Of a stretch of DNA of 64,000 nt, positions 35,651 to 44,254 are shown piece after piece. The position numbers were made by a program, and so were the translations under genes. The stretch spans positions 5,394,001 to 5,458,000 of the forward strand of contig LR632930.1 in the NCBI GenBank assembly GCA_902167325.1, given 5' to 3'. The DNA is from Chitinophaga pinensis. GTDB taxonomy: Bacteria > Bacteroidota > Bacteroidia > Chitinophagales > Chitinophagaceae. Within the stretch, counting starts at the first letter, position 1; each line of letters opens with the position of its first letter. The notes under the pieces are model-generated. The model was not told the origin of the DNA. It saw only the letters and a list, made by a program, of their open reading frames with translations, and searched no databases.

Positions 35651-36094
35651 TCAAAGCCCCCCTATATCCGCATGCCCTACCGCATTGCCTTCCCCATCCA
35701 GTGGAATGAACGTATTGTATGCCACTTCCAGGATATTCCCTTCAACATCTTCAAAGTAAAAGAATAAGCCTCCAAATGGTGGGGCCGTTGGCTCATTCAG
35801 GAGCTTCACGCCTTTAGATAGGAGGTCGGTGTAAATGTCGCGTACTTCTTTTTCTGTAGGCACGTTGTAACCGAAAGTAACGCCACGGAAGCCGGTGCCT
35901 TCCGGACTAATACCTATAAATTCAGTTAGCTCTTTCCTCTTACATAAACTAAGTAAGAAGCCGTTCAGCTGATAGAAAATGATATCCTTGTTCTCCGCTA
36001 CAGGCTTCCAGCCAAAAGTAGATTCATAGAAATCCTTCATAGCAGAAAGATCATTTGCCGCTATAGTTAACACACTCAGGCGCTGTTGTATCAT
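35651..36094 (-). CDS. VOC-fold (glyoxalase-like) protein
   Basis: This 147-residue protein of the vicinal-oxygen-chelate superfamily has two beta-alpha-beta-beta-beta repeats, FYESTFGWKP in the first and GGLFFYFEDVEGNILEV in the second. The metal-binding positions of glyoxalase I are only partly present, so the activity is unknown. It forms a likely pair with the SRPBCC gene upstream, a common pairing of small ligand-binding proteins in soil Bacteroidota, although a terminator lies between them. Confidence 0.85.
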   Translation of the reverse strand: MIQQRLSVLTIAANDLSAMKDFYESTFGWKPVAENKDIIFYQLNGFLLSLCKRKELTEFIGISPEGTGFRGVTFGYNVPTEKEVRDIYTDLLSKGVKLLNEPTAPPFGGLFFYFEDVEGNILEVAYNTFIPLDGEGNAVGHADIGGL

Positions 36095-36110
36095 AATTAG
36101 GAATTAATAT

Positions 36111-36143
36111 AAATAAAGCGGGAAAGATATACATCCTTCCCGC
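36111..36143 (-). terminator. Terminator after the SRPBCC gene
   Basis: On the minus strand, GCGGGAA (36143-36137) pairs with TTCCCGC (36124-36118), followed by TTTATTT. Confidence 0.75.
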
Positions 36144-36165
36144 CAATAGTTGTATTTCAATATCA

Positions 36166-36615
36166 TCATGCATCCGGAATCTCAGGCTCTACGAGCTTCG
36201 TGAGTTTCTCAAGCGACTCCTGCCAGCCGAGATAACACATCTCCGCAGGAATCACCTCAGGAATGCCTTCCTGCGTGATATTAATCTCTGTTCCTGCCAC
36301 CGTTTTACGAAGCTTCACGGTAGTGATCATTTCCCCGGGGAGATTTGGATCATCGAACTTATCGGTATACTTCAGGGCTTCATTAGGCTTCACTTCCAGG
36401 TAACTGCCGCCAAAGGAATGACTGTTGCCCGTAGAAAAGTTATGAAACGACATTCTGAAGGTGCCACCTACTTTCACCGACATCTCGTGTACGGTACAAA
36501 GAAAGCCATAAGGAGGTATCCAGGTAGCAAGGGCATTGGCCTCCGTGAATGCGCGGTACACCTTTTCAGGGGTAGACTTAATTATTCTGTGTAAAGAAAC
36601 TGTATTGCCTGACAT
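36166..36615 (-). CDS. SRPBCC / AHSA1-like protein
   Basis: This 149-residue START-like fold protein has the N-terminal RIIKSTPEKVYRAFTEANALATWIPP signature split across strand and helix. It also has the central GGTFRMSFHNF and EALKYTDKFDDP strands and a long C-terminal helix GWQESLEKLTKLVE. The AHSA1 group binds hydrophobic ligands in a deep cavity. No ligand is predicted. It has its own terminator. Confidence 0.9.
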   Translation of the reverse strand: MSGNTVSLHRIIKSTPEKVYRAFTEANALATWIPPYGFLCTVHEMSVKVGGTFRMSFHNFSTGNSHSFGGSYLEVKPNEALKYTDKFDDPNLPGEMITTVKLRKTVAGTEINITQEGIPEVIPAEMCYLGWQESLEKLTKLVEPEIPDA

Positions 36616-36778
36616 AAGATCAATTTTTGCTTCCTACTCTTATGGCTTTTCGGTTTCGCCCGTTTTTTAGTTGTGGTTGCTGCTCCACCTGTATTGTTCC
36701 GTTGACAATACAAAAGTGGCCCGAAAACCGGACTTCCAAAGTGGGGAGATACGACAAATCAGGGGTTATTTGCGACCA

Positions 36779-37183
36779 CTACCGCAAAAACTGCTGTGTC
36801 AGGTGATACCCTCCGCCTACAACAAGCATAGGCATTGCCACCGCCAGTAAAATAACCGGTAATGCAAAGGCCCGGAAATACGTCAATACAATAGCATCTT
36901 CCGGTTTATCCGCACTATAGGCCACATTCGCCTGATCCCCTACATTCCAACCCGAGGGAGAGCTGGAACCTGTTGGGCGAAGGATCACTTCCCGCCCACT
37001 GAGTGTACGGTACCGGAAGATTGGCCGGAAAGTATCACCATCAGAATCTTTTACTCTTTCCACTTCAATCACTTCCGCTACCGCCCTTTCACTTTCGCGT
37101 ATAAACCGTACCGTTTGCCGGAAGAATAGCAGCCCGGCAATCAGGAGCACTGCTCCGAGAAACAATGGAATATTATACCACAT
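36779..37183 (-). CDS. DUF3592 membrane protein
   Basis: This 134-residue protein has membrane segments near residues 5-25 and 105-130. They flank an extracytoplasmic SH3-like part with AEVIEVERVKDSDGDTF (in short) and PIFRYRTLSGREV, then VGDQANVAYSADKPEDA. This is the DUF3592 pattern, whose function is unknown. It is a single gene between the SRPBCC gene and the TPR lipoprotein terminator. Confidence 0.82.
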   Translation of the reverse strand: MWYNIPLFLGAVLLIAGLLFFRQTVRFIRESERAVAEVIEVERVKDSDGDTFRPIFRYRTLSGREVILRPTGSSSPSGWNVGDQANVAYSADKPEDAIVLTYFRAFALPVILLAVAMPMLVVGGGYHLTQQFLR

Positions 37184-37251
37184 ATAAATGGGTTTATTTA
37201 CTGCAATATAAGTTACCGGTTTTCTTCATCAAAATCGGCAGCTGCTGCCAT

Positions 37252-37280
37252 AAAAAAGCCGCACACTGATGCATGCGGCT
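37252..37280 (-). terminator. Terminator of the TPR lipoprotein gene
   Basis: On the minus strand, AGCCGCA (37280-37274) pairs with TGCGGCT (37263-37257), followed by six T. Confidence 0.85.
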
Positions 37281-37303
37281 TACAAGATTTTTACTGTAGT
37301 ATC

Positions 37304-39037
37304 TTACTCTGTTATACTGGACGAAGAGCTGATCTTCACATCCGCATACTTCCACGCTTCATCAAAATCCACATGCACTTTATCTGCCTCAGCGTTCTTC
37401 TGCTGTTGTGTTAGTGCTTTGTGTAATCCTATCAACGCCCAGCCATTTTTCCGCCAGGTACGGAGGTCATCCCGATATACTTCTTCCGCTTCTTTCAGCT
37501 TACCGGCTTTCAATAAAACCGCACCGAGGTGATGCCGTACAGAGAAGAACCAGTCGGGCGGCTCGTTATAATTGAGCTTATCCTCATTAGCCACCGCATA
37601 CTTTAACAACGCAATGGATTGATCCGTTTTACCTTCCTGTACTGCAATACCGGCAGAAAGCACCTGCGAAGCGATCTGTACCAGATCTGCGGTAGTGTTG
37701 ATGTTCCAGATGGTGAGGTCTTTCAGCGTAGTGTCTTTAGACAGAAGCGCGAGGCTATCCATGGCTTTCTTCGCATTGGTTACATCGTGCTTTCCCAGGT
37801 AAGCCATCCCCCTGGCATAGTGCCAGATGGCACGGGGATAAACGAGATCCCCATCCGGTGCAGGGATGGCCATAATGGTATCCCACATCGATAATTTGAC
37901 AGCTATATAGTATGGGATGGTGTAGTAGTGCTGCAGGGTGCCCCAGCCGGGCATGCGCATCACCTGCACAGAGGTATGCTCCTGTAATTGCTTCGCGGAT
38001 TTCCATGCCAGTTTGGAATTGCCTTCCAGCGTGGCCGTGGCAGTCAGGAAATGATAGTTGTGCGGGAAATACCCCAACGGGTAGGCTCCCTGGGCATGAC
38101 AAGCCGTGGTATACGCACTGTCCTGCTCCACTGCGCGGATATTGGATATGGAACCGAGGTGATAATCACCCGTATTGATGTAAATGTGGGAGGGCATATG
38201 TAACAGATGTCCTGCCCCGGGTACCAGTGTATCCAACAGGTAAGCACTGGGCAGTGCCTTTTCAGGTGTGGCCGATGCTTCCAGTGCATGGATGTAAAAG
38301 TGGTGGGCACCGGGGTGCTTAGGATGAAGCTTCATCAGGTGTTCCAGTACTTTAACGATTTCAGGCGTCCAGGCTTTAGGGGCTTTGGTCTTCTTTTCGT
38401 ACAGGTCCCAGGGGTGAAGATTCATGACTGATTCTGCATATAAAGCCCCAACATCCGGATCGGAAGAAAACTGGTCATACACTTTCTTCATGGCGGCGGA
38501 ATATGCAATATCCAATCCCGACCGGTCGGCCGGCGGATCTTTTACATAACGGGTGGCCAATGCTCCAATCAGCGCCTTTTCTTTGGGTGTACATTTCGCG
38601 GAAAGCGCCTGCGCCTTCACTACTGCATCGTAGGCCCGCTGGAAGTTATCTTCTTCCATCCCACCATTGTAATTAGGTCCAAGCACATATGCAAAGCCCC
38701 AATAGGCCATAGCGCAGGCAGAATCCTGACGGGTGGCTTCCCAGAAAGACCTTGCCGCTTCGGCATGGTTGAACCCATACGCCAGCATCAATCCCTGATT
38801 GAAATAGGCCTGTGTTTCAGTACTGGAAGTGGTAACAGGACAGTTCACTCCTCCCAGCCCTTTAAACATGGGGGCTTTGGTGCCGGAGGTATACCAGTCT
38901 TTGTCGTTGGTGCGGGGAACATAGCAGCCGATGGAGGGTGAAATGGAATCCATGGATTGCTTTTCGCTGGTCCCTTTACGGTTCTTACATGCTAAAAAGA
39001 TACATATCGTAATAAGAGCGAAGCAGATTTGTCTCAT
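37304..39037 (-). CDS. TPR-repeat lipoprotein
   Basis: This 577-residue exported protein has lipobox LITICIFLAC near residue 16. It carries helical repeats starting with AYFNQGLMLAYGFNHAEAARSF near residue 80 and ending with LGAVLLKAGKLKEAEEVYRDDL near 520, both TPR-like. Conserved histidines occur in HPKHPGAHHFYIHALEAS and LLHMPSHIYINTGDYH, a pattern seen in a family of TPR proteins from many soil bacteria. Their role is unproven, but the histidine cluster could bind metal. It is transcribed alone with a clear terminator. Confidence 0.82.
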   Translation of the reverse strand: MRQICFALITICIFLACKNRKGTSEKQSMDSISPSIGCYVPRTNDKDWYTSGTKAPMFKGLGGVNCPVTTSSTETQAYFNQGLMLAYGFNHAEAARSFWEATRQDSACAMAYWGFAYVLGPNYNGGMEEDNFQRAYDAVVKAQALSAKCTPKEKALIGALATRYVKDPPADRSGLDIAYSAAMKKVYDQFSSDPDVGALYAESVMNLHPWDLYEKKTKAPKAWTPEIVKVLEHLMKLHPKHPGAHHFYIHALEASATPEKALPSAYLLDTLVPGAGHLLHMPSHIYINTGDYHLGSISNIRAVEQDSAYTTACHAQGAYPLGYFPHNYHFLTATATLEGNSKLAWKSAKQLQEHTSVQVMRMPGWGTLQHYYTIPYYIAVKLSMWDTIMAIPAPDGDLVYPRAIWHYARGMAYLGKHDVTNAKKAMDSLALLSKDTTLKDLTIWNINTTADLVQIASQVLSAGIAVQEGKTDQSIALLKYAVANEDKLNYNEPPDWFFSVRHHLGAVLLKAGKLKEAEEVYRDDLRTWRKNGWALIGLHKALTQQQKNAEADKVHVDFDEAWKYADVKISSSSSITE

Positions 39038-39195
39038 ACAGATCGATTTGCGAGGTTGAAAAGTTATTGGGAGTTAATGTTTTACATTCATAAGTACATC
39101 CTGCCGGCTACGTACAGATCGGGGTGGCAATTGGGGAACTTTCTACTGTTATGCCTAATGTACGAATAATCCTGTTAACCGGGATGTAACGGGGC

Positions 39196-40554
39196 TTATT
39201 TCACCTCACCCGATTTCCATAACTGGGTAACATGACTGTTCCGCTTATTACCGATCTCCAAAACATAAGCAGCTGCTTCCTTCTTAAATACTGCGGTGGA
39301 TACGGTGTTATCAAATACAAACACATCCTTCCCGTAAGGGACCATCCTGAACTTATTACCTCCTTTGCTCTGATAGTATAGCACACCCTTATCGAGGGTT
39401 ATAAAGCCTGTGCCTCCCCCGTCTGCAGTCTTATATTCGCCGGTGTAATGCAGTAATGCTGCATCAGAAAGCGTTATTTCTTTTGTAAGAAATGGTTTTC
39501 CGATCATGAGGGCGGCCAAGTCAGTGGAAAGTATCTCAGGGAGCCGTCCGCGGAAGTTATAAAATACGGCCACAAAAACATCTTCTGCAGGCAGGTAATT
39601 GTAATGTGTCATGAAACCGCCGAAATTGCCACCATGTTCCACCACCTTGCTGCCTTTAATATTACCGGTAAACCAGCCATAGCCGTAACCTGTTCCTTTA
39701 CCATTAGGGAGCAGGTATTCGGTAAAGGCCTTATCCAGCATGGGTTTAGAGATCAGATTCCCGGAAAGTAATGCAAGGTTCCACTGGTAGAGATCGTCAA
39801 TCGTGCATTGAATGCCACCGGCGGCATATGCCAGGTCTACTTTGCCATTGTTGGCATTCATGTATGTACCATTCCAGTGCAGGTAACTGGCTGCGCGGTT
39901 TTTTACGATCCGGTAATCGTCTCCATAAAATGCATGGTGCATATTGGCAGCCGGGAAGATGTTTTTAGCGAGGTATTCGCCATAGGGCATCCCTGATACC
40001 TTTTCAATGATCATCCCCAGCAGCATATATCCATTATTGCTGTACCTCCATTTTGATCCTGGCGCATATTGGAGGGGCAGGTTTTCAAAGGCGGCAATAA
40101 CCTCGGAAGGGTTTACATTACCCCGCCTGCCCTGCAATGCAATGAGTTTATCGGGAGGGGAATCCGGAATGCCTGCGGTGTGCGTCAGCAGCTGTTCAAT
40201 GGTTACCTGTTGCCCGTTCAGGGTCCAGTCAGGATAAAACTTCGTTAAGGTATCCTGCAGGGAAAGCTTACCCTGTTCCACAAGTTGCAGGATGCATACG
40301 GCGGTAAACTGCTTGGTGATGGAAGCAATGTTGAATACCATTTCCGGTTTCATAGGGATGCCGTACTCCATCTGCGCCGTACCAAAAGCTTTCCTGAGGA
40401 TTACTTTGCCATGCTTTGCAACCAGCACCACACCGCCGGGAACATCGGCCTGGAAGCCGGATAATAATGGGGCCAGACTATCAGTCAACGGATTTGACTG
40501 GGCATAGCATTGCTGCCCGATGCACATCAGGAAAGAGAAGATGATCTTTTTCAT
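39196..40554 (-). CDS. Secreted serine hydrolase (beta-lactamase class C / PBP4-like)
   Basis: This 452-residue exported protein has a signal peptide (MKKIIFSFLMCIGQQCYAQ). The catalytic SITK motif lies near residue 80, the YSNN motif near 167 and an HGG motif near 310. Together these form the serine beta-lactamase-like active site. A C-terminal lipocalin-like domain (LHYTGEYKTADGGG onward) is present. Such proteins act as D-amino peptide hydrolases, esterases or weak beta-lactamases. It is the last gene of an operon with blaI and blaR1 homologues, spaced 11 bases from the sensor. A cell-wall stress or beta-lactam response is therefore likely. Confidence 0.9.
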   Translation of the reverse strand: MKKIIFSFLMCIGQQCYAQSNPLTDSLAPLLSGFQADVPGGVVLVAKHGKVILRKAFGTAQMEYGIPMKPEMVFNIASITKQFTAVCILQLVEQGKLSLQDTLTKFYPDWTLNGQQVTIEQLLTHTAGIPDSPPDKLIALQGRRGNVNPSEVIAAFENLPLQYAPGSKWRYSNNGYMLLGMIIEKVSGMPYGEYLAKNIFPAANMHHAFYGDDYRIVKNRAASYLHWNGTYMNANNGKVDLAYAAGGIQCTIDDLYQWNLALLSGNLISKPMLDKAFTEYLLPNGKGTGYGYGWFTGNIKGSKVVEHGGNFGGFMTHYNYLPAEDVFVAVFYNFRGRLPEILSTDLAALMIGKPFLTKEITLSDAALLHYTGEYKTADGGGTGFITLDKGVLYYQSKGGNKFRMVPYGKDVFVFDNTVSTAVFKKEAAAYVLEIGNKRNSHVTQLWKSGEVK

Positions 40555-40565
40555 TATTTGGGAGA

Positions 40566-42068
40566 TTATAGGGCGGCGAGGTCCTGCTTATCGAGGAAGA
40601 AGCCCTGTCCCGTCATTTGAACAGGCCCATAGAATAAGCCATAACCGGGCCTCACCTGTGTTTTTGTTTGAAGCTGATGGTGTAATGCTGCAGATTGGAG
40701 CTTCCCATTTACGATCAGTTCTTTCTCACTTAGTCCAAACCATTCAATATCTGCGGCACTGCTCACGATCCCCTCCGCCAGCAAAGCCTGCACTACGAGC
40801 TTTATCCTTTCCACATCCGCAGCGATGCTGCTGTTATCGAAAGGTTCGTACTTCTTTCCCTGCTGGTTCTTTACTTTATTGTCCACATCGGCCTGCAGTT
40901 GTTTTGATAATTTGTACTGCATCCAGTCAGTAGTATCTTTTGCCGGTACCGGTTCCGTTTGTTTCTTAGGTTTCTTTTGAGCCGGCATTGAGACTGCCGG
41001 TGTGTTTTGTTCAGGAGGTTTGGGGAAGGTTACGGTTTGTGTTGCTGAAGCAACTGGCGTTTGTTTCAGATCAGCCGTTACGTTTGCCATAATGCTGCAT
41101 ACTGCCAGCAGTACTACCCCTGCCAGCAGCATCCATGCTTCCCGGGAGGTAAGGCGCTGGCTTTCCATACCCGCCATCCGGAGAAAGCGGTTACGAAGCT
41201 CGTTTCGCTTTCCACCTATTGCCATGGCCAGCTCCCTATGGACCGTGCTCGTTTGCTGGAAAGCCAGCAGCGCCTGGAGGTAAGTAGTTTTTTGTGAGAC
41301 GTGCGATAACACGATGTCATCACAACATACTTCCCGTTCTTCCCGGATCAGTTTAGATATCCACAAAACGGCCGGGTTAAAGAAAAAGATGGTTTCCACG
41401 CATTGCTGAAAAAGGTTCACGAGGTAATCTTTACGCTGTATATGCGCCAGTTCGTGCAAAAGGATCGATTCTATATGCGCAGGCGGCATCTGCATCAGCA
41501 GGCCTGCAGGTAAAAGGATCACCGGTTTGAAAAATCCTATGGTTACCGGCATGCTTATTCCGGATGAGCGAAGCAATTGCACACCATCCTGCACTCCCAG
41601 TTTGCGGCTCAGCGTTTTCACTTTCTCCTGCCAATCCGGGAAGCTTTCTACTATTGCATCATGTTTCAATCTGCGGATGTACAATAAGCCGCCGGCAAGC
41701 CGGATGGTATGCCAGCAGAAGAAGAGCAGCCATGCGGAAAAGATCCATGTGCTGTTATGATTCACAAAGGCCACAAAAGTACCTGCAAAGTGAAGATCAG
41801 GGAATCCCCGGACTTCTGTAACCAATGCAGGGATTGATGACTTCTGCTGTGTAAGGCCAACGCCTGTTTCTTTGGCGGCTGACGGCCCGGGGTAGCTGCC
41901 TTTAATGCAGGTAGCTATTACAAACAGCCCGAGTACAGCGCAAAGAAGCAGATATCTTACCCGTGATGACCAACGCCTGCCGCATAAGATGATGGCACCG
42001 GCGAACAGGGCGGCAATCATGCCGATCCATAGAGAGTGGATCAGTGCCCACAAAAAGGGTATTTCCAT
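40566..42068 (-). CDS. BlaR1-like M56 family metallopeptidase
   Basis: This 500-residue membrane protease-sensor has four N-terminal membrane segments, and the zinc motif LLHELAHIQRKDYLVNLF has its HELAH near residue 205. A long extracytoplasmic part follows the last helix near residue 320. It starts with a Pro/Gln/Thr-rich stretch and does not contain a penicillin-binding serine-active sensor domain. It therefore senses something other than beta-lactam acylation, or uses a partner. It probably cleaves the adjacent BlaI-type repressor. Gaps to both neighbours are exactly 11 bases. Confidence 0.9.
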   Translation of the reverse strand: MEIPFLWALIHSLWIGMIAALFAGAIILCGRRWSSRVRYLLLCAVLGLFVIATCIKGSYPGPSAAKETGVGLTQQKSSIPALVTEVRGFPDLHFAGTFVAFVNHNSTWIFSAWLLFFCWHTIRLAGGLLYIRRLKHDAIVESFPDWQEKVKTLSRKLGVQDGVQLLRSSGISMPVTIGFFKPVILLPAGLLMQMPPAHIESILLHELAHIQRKDYLVNLFQQCVETIFFFNPAVLWISKLIREEREVCCDDIVLSHVSQKTTYLQALLAFQQTSTVHRELAMAIGGKRNELRNRFLRMAGMESQRLTSREAWMLLAGVVLLAVCSIMANVTADLKQTPVASATQTVTFPKPPEQNTPAVSMPAQKKPKKQTEPVPAKDTTDWMQYKLSKQLQADVDNKVKNQQGKKYEPFDNSSIAADVERIKLVVQALLAEGIVSSAADIEWFGLSEKELIVNGKLQSAALHHQLQTKTQVRPGYGLFYGPVQMTGQGFFLDKQDLAAL

Positions 42069-42079
42069 GTCAGGCGTTT

Positions 42080-42481
42080 TTATTGCCCATCCAGTTTTTT
42101 GATGAGCGTTTGGAATTCATCCATCTCCTTTTGCGAAAGTTGCTTATTGCCCAGCAGTTGCATCATCAGATTGGCGGCAGACCCATTGAAAATGGTATCT
42201 ATTGCCTTATCCAGTAATAGTCCCTTCGTTTTTCCTTCTTCCGCCACCGCACTGTATATATGCCGCATCTGGCTCTCATCTTTTGCCAGCATTCCCTTCT
42301 CCACCATGATCTGCATGAGCTTCAGGGTAGACATGTATATCACTTTCCGCGTTTGCCGGTTCAGTTCATCATTAACGAACCGGGCGGTAGACGGGCCGGA
42401 TGCCCATAGTACCTGCAGGATCTCCAACTCTGATTTAGTAGGCTCCGCAGGCACCAGATCTTTGGGTGTTTTATCCTCCAT
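42080..42481 (-). CDS. BlaI/MecI-family transcriptional repressor
   Basis: The start MEDKTPKDLVPAEPTKSELE gives 133 residues. The winged helix (ELEILQVLWASGPSTARFV, then VIYMSTLKLMQIMVEKGML) is followed by a dimerisation tail with LSQKEMDEFQTLIKKL. In this family the repressor is inactivated when the M56 protease cleaves between the two domains. Upstream extensions have no support and would overlap the operator. Two palindromes lie immediately before its start, and the gene heads the blaI-blaR1-hydrolase operon. Confidence 0.93.
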   Translation of the reverse strand: MEDKTPKDLVPAEPTKSELEILQVLWASGPSTARFVNDELNRQTRKVIYMSTLKLMQIMVEKGMLAKDESQMRHIYSAVAEEGKTKGLLLDKAIDTIFNGSAANLMMQLLGNKQLSQKEMDEFQTLIKKLDGQ

Positions 42482-42490
42482 GGAACAAAC

Positions 42491-42539
42491 ATAAGAAACA
42501 TTTCTTATAACCAAAGGATTTAGTAAGAAATATTTCTTA
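42491..42539. promoter_or_regulatory. Twin BlaI-type operators
   Basis: ATAAGAAA-CA-TTTCTTAT (42491-42508) and TAAGAAA-TA-TTTCTTA (42524-42539) are perfect palindromes sharing TAAGAAANNTTTCTTA. Their centres are 32 bases apart, close to three helical turns. They lie between blaI and the divergent acetyltransferase gene, so one repressor could control both directions. The second site ends 15 bases before the acetyltransferase start. Confidence 0.88.
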
Positions 42540-42554
42540 GGTAGATAAAAACCG

Positions 42555-43331
42555 ATGTTTGTAAGCATCAAACACCACGGTATGCAATGGTCGATCCGCA
42601 ATGTTTCATTGCAGGACATCCTGCCACTGCGGGCGCTCTTCCTGCAGGAAAACAACTTCCAGATACGGTACGACGCACGGCACCGCCGCGGATGGACAGA
42701 CAGCTACCTTATTTCCCAAAACGACCACCCTGTCGGTTACGGGTCCATAGCCGGGAAAAAGGAACATGCTGACAGAGACAGCCTGTTCGAATTTTACTTA
42801 CTCCCCCCATACCGGCATCAGGCATCCCCCATCTTCTCCGACCTTATACAACTAACACAGGTTACCGAAATCACCTGCCAGACGAATGACACATTCCTCT
42901 GTTCCCTCACTTATCAGTTTACAGGGAATATACAGGCAGAGGCATACCTTTTCAGTGATCACCATGTAACAAACTATCAGCTGGCTGATACAGCCTTCAG
43001 AAAGCGGACTGATGATGAAGTAATACCCGGATATCAGCCCGATCAAATGGGCAGTTACATCTTATTACAGGAACAGGAGATCGTGGCTACCGGGGACTTC
43101 TACCTGCATTACAATCCTCCATTCGCGGACCTGTGGATGGAAGTAAAGGAAAGCCATCGCCGGAAAGGGATCGGCACTTATTTGCTGCAGGAGCTGAAAA
43201 AAGAATGTTACCTCGCCGGGAGGGTACCGGCTGCCAGATGCAATATCGATAACATGGCGTCAAAAGCCTGTTTACTAAAAGCAGGACTCCAGTTGGCAGG
43301 GTGCATGATCAGCGGGGAGGTTAAAAAGTAA
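42555..43331 (+). CDS. GNAT-family N-acetyltransferase
   Basis: This 258-residue protein has an N-terminal GNAT-like part (MQWSIRNVSLQDILPLR, VGYGSIAGKK) and a second, complete domain with WMEVKESHRRKGIGTYLLQEL near residues 195-215. The latter is the acetyl-CoA-binding Q/RxxGxG/A motif, followed by CNIDNMASKACLLKAGLQ. The acceptor is unknown. A start at the internal ATG nine codons downstream is equally possible. Its position beside the BlaI operators suggests joint control with the hydrolase operon. Confidence 0.85.
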   Translation: MFVSIKHHGMQWSIRNVSLQDILPLRALFLQENNFQIRYDARHRRGWTDSYLISQNDHPVGYGSIAGKKEHADRDSLFEFYLLPPYRHQASPIFSDLIQLTQVTEITCQTNDTFLCSLTYQFTGNIQAEAYLFSDHHVTNYQLADTAFRKRTDDEVIPGYQPDQMGSYILLQEQEIVATGDFYLHYNPPFADLWMEVKESHRRKGIGTYLLQELKKECYLAGRVPAARCNIDNMASKACLLKAGLQLAGCMISGEVKK

Positions 43332-43389
43332 AGGCTTCCATACAGCAGCCTTTACCGACAGATAGTCTAAGTTCAAGTCAGTTCTGCTA

Positions 43390-43992
43390 TTATTTCACGG
43401 CAGCAGTTTCCAGCACCAGCCATCCTGCCGATGCACCATCATCTGTAGGCGTAGCCTGCACCCAGATGGTTTTATCAGCCCGGCGGATTACATAAGTGGT
43501 GGTGGGCTTATAAGCAATGAAGCCGTAGCCGCTGTTGAAGCGCATGCGGTTCTGCTCTATTTCGGTAAGCCGGCTGTCGGGCACCTTACCCTCATGCACC
43601 TTTACACCACCCAATGCTATTACACTATCGGTTACTGCGGCTATAAATGCCTCGTCATTCCAGGAGCCTTCTCCTTTCACACGACTGAAGAATACACTGC
43701 CTTTTGGTACCTCGAAATGATCGCCCACCCAGAAGTAAGCACTGTCTGCCATTGCTACCGGGTTCTTCTCGTAATTGGAGTAGCTTTTACCCAGTTGTAC
43801 ATACGGGAAGGTTCCGAGGGGCTTGTCAGAAACAGGTATTTGTTCCAGGTTGAAACCTGCGGGGGCTGCAGGTGTTTCGGGTGTAGCCTGCATGATTGCG
43901 GAGGAATCATCCCCGGGTTTCTTTTCGCTGCTGTTACAGGCACTTAGCGCCAATGCTGCTGTGATAGTCAGGATAATGGTTTTGTGATACAT
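43390..43992 (-). CDS. Lipoprotein of unknown function
   Basis: The start MYHKTIILTITAALALSAC gives a 200-residue lipoprotein with lipobox LSAC near residue 19 and a low-complexity Ala/Pro linker. The mature part starts FNLEQIPVSDKPLGTFPYV, similar to a stretch placed before OmpA domains in other lipoproteins, but the OmpA domain itself is absent. The C-terminal part has YVIRRADKTIWVQATP. It may be a periplasm-facing envelope lipoprotein. It diverges from the small peptide gene at 44108. Confidence 0.72.
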   Translation of the reverse strand: MYHKTIILTITAALALSACNSSEKKPGDDSSAIMQATPETPAAPAGFNLEQIPVSDKPLGTFPYVQLGKSYSNYEKNPVAMADSAYFWVGDHFEVPKGSVFFSRVKGEGSWNDEAFIAAVTDSVIALGGVKVHEGKVPDSRLTEIEQNRMRFNSGYGFIAYKPTTTYVIRRADKTIWVQATPTDDGASAGWLVLETAAVK

Positions 43993-44107
43993 ATGCACCG
44001 TTTTTAGGGTAATCAAATATACGGTATTTAGACAGCCGTTATCTGCTGGCCTGTTGTTCCCCGACCTGTGCAAATCAGGTATTTATACCTGTCCGTGTGA
44101 ATGGAAG

Positions 44108-44242
44108 ATGTACGACCTTGCCATTGACCCCAAAAGTCTGGCCCCAAATACATTAGCATCCGAGAGCAATTTTAACCGCAGCAGTTCTGTAGACCCGGGT
44201 ACCGGAGGTACCCTGCCGACTGCTTATTTATCATCATTTTAA
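44108..44242 (+). CDS. Candidate 44-aa peptide upstream of the DUF4114-like gene
   Basis: An open frame starting MYDLAIDPKSLAPNTL ends at a TAA 12 bases before the next start codon. It is rich in Ser, Thr, Pro and Gly, with no signal peptide or membrane segment. Third-position choice resembles the neighbouring genes. Its placement makes an operon with the 746-residue protein plausible. No homologue is recognised and it could be a chance frame in a leader. Confidence 0.35.
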   Translation: MYDLAIDPKSLAPNTLASESNFNRSSSVDPGTGGTLPTAYLSSF

Positions 44243-44254
44243 AACCCCAAAATT

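Noticed and set aside
43329..43354. TAAAGGCT / AGCCTTTA hairpin at the end of the acetyltransferase gene
   Set aside because: It overlaps the stop codon and lacks a T tract, so it is too weak to call as a terminator.
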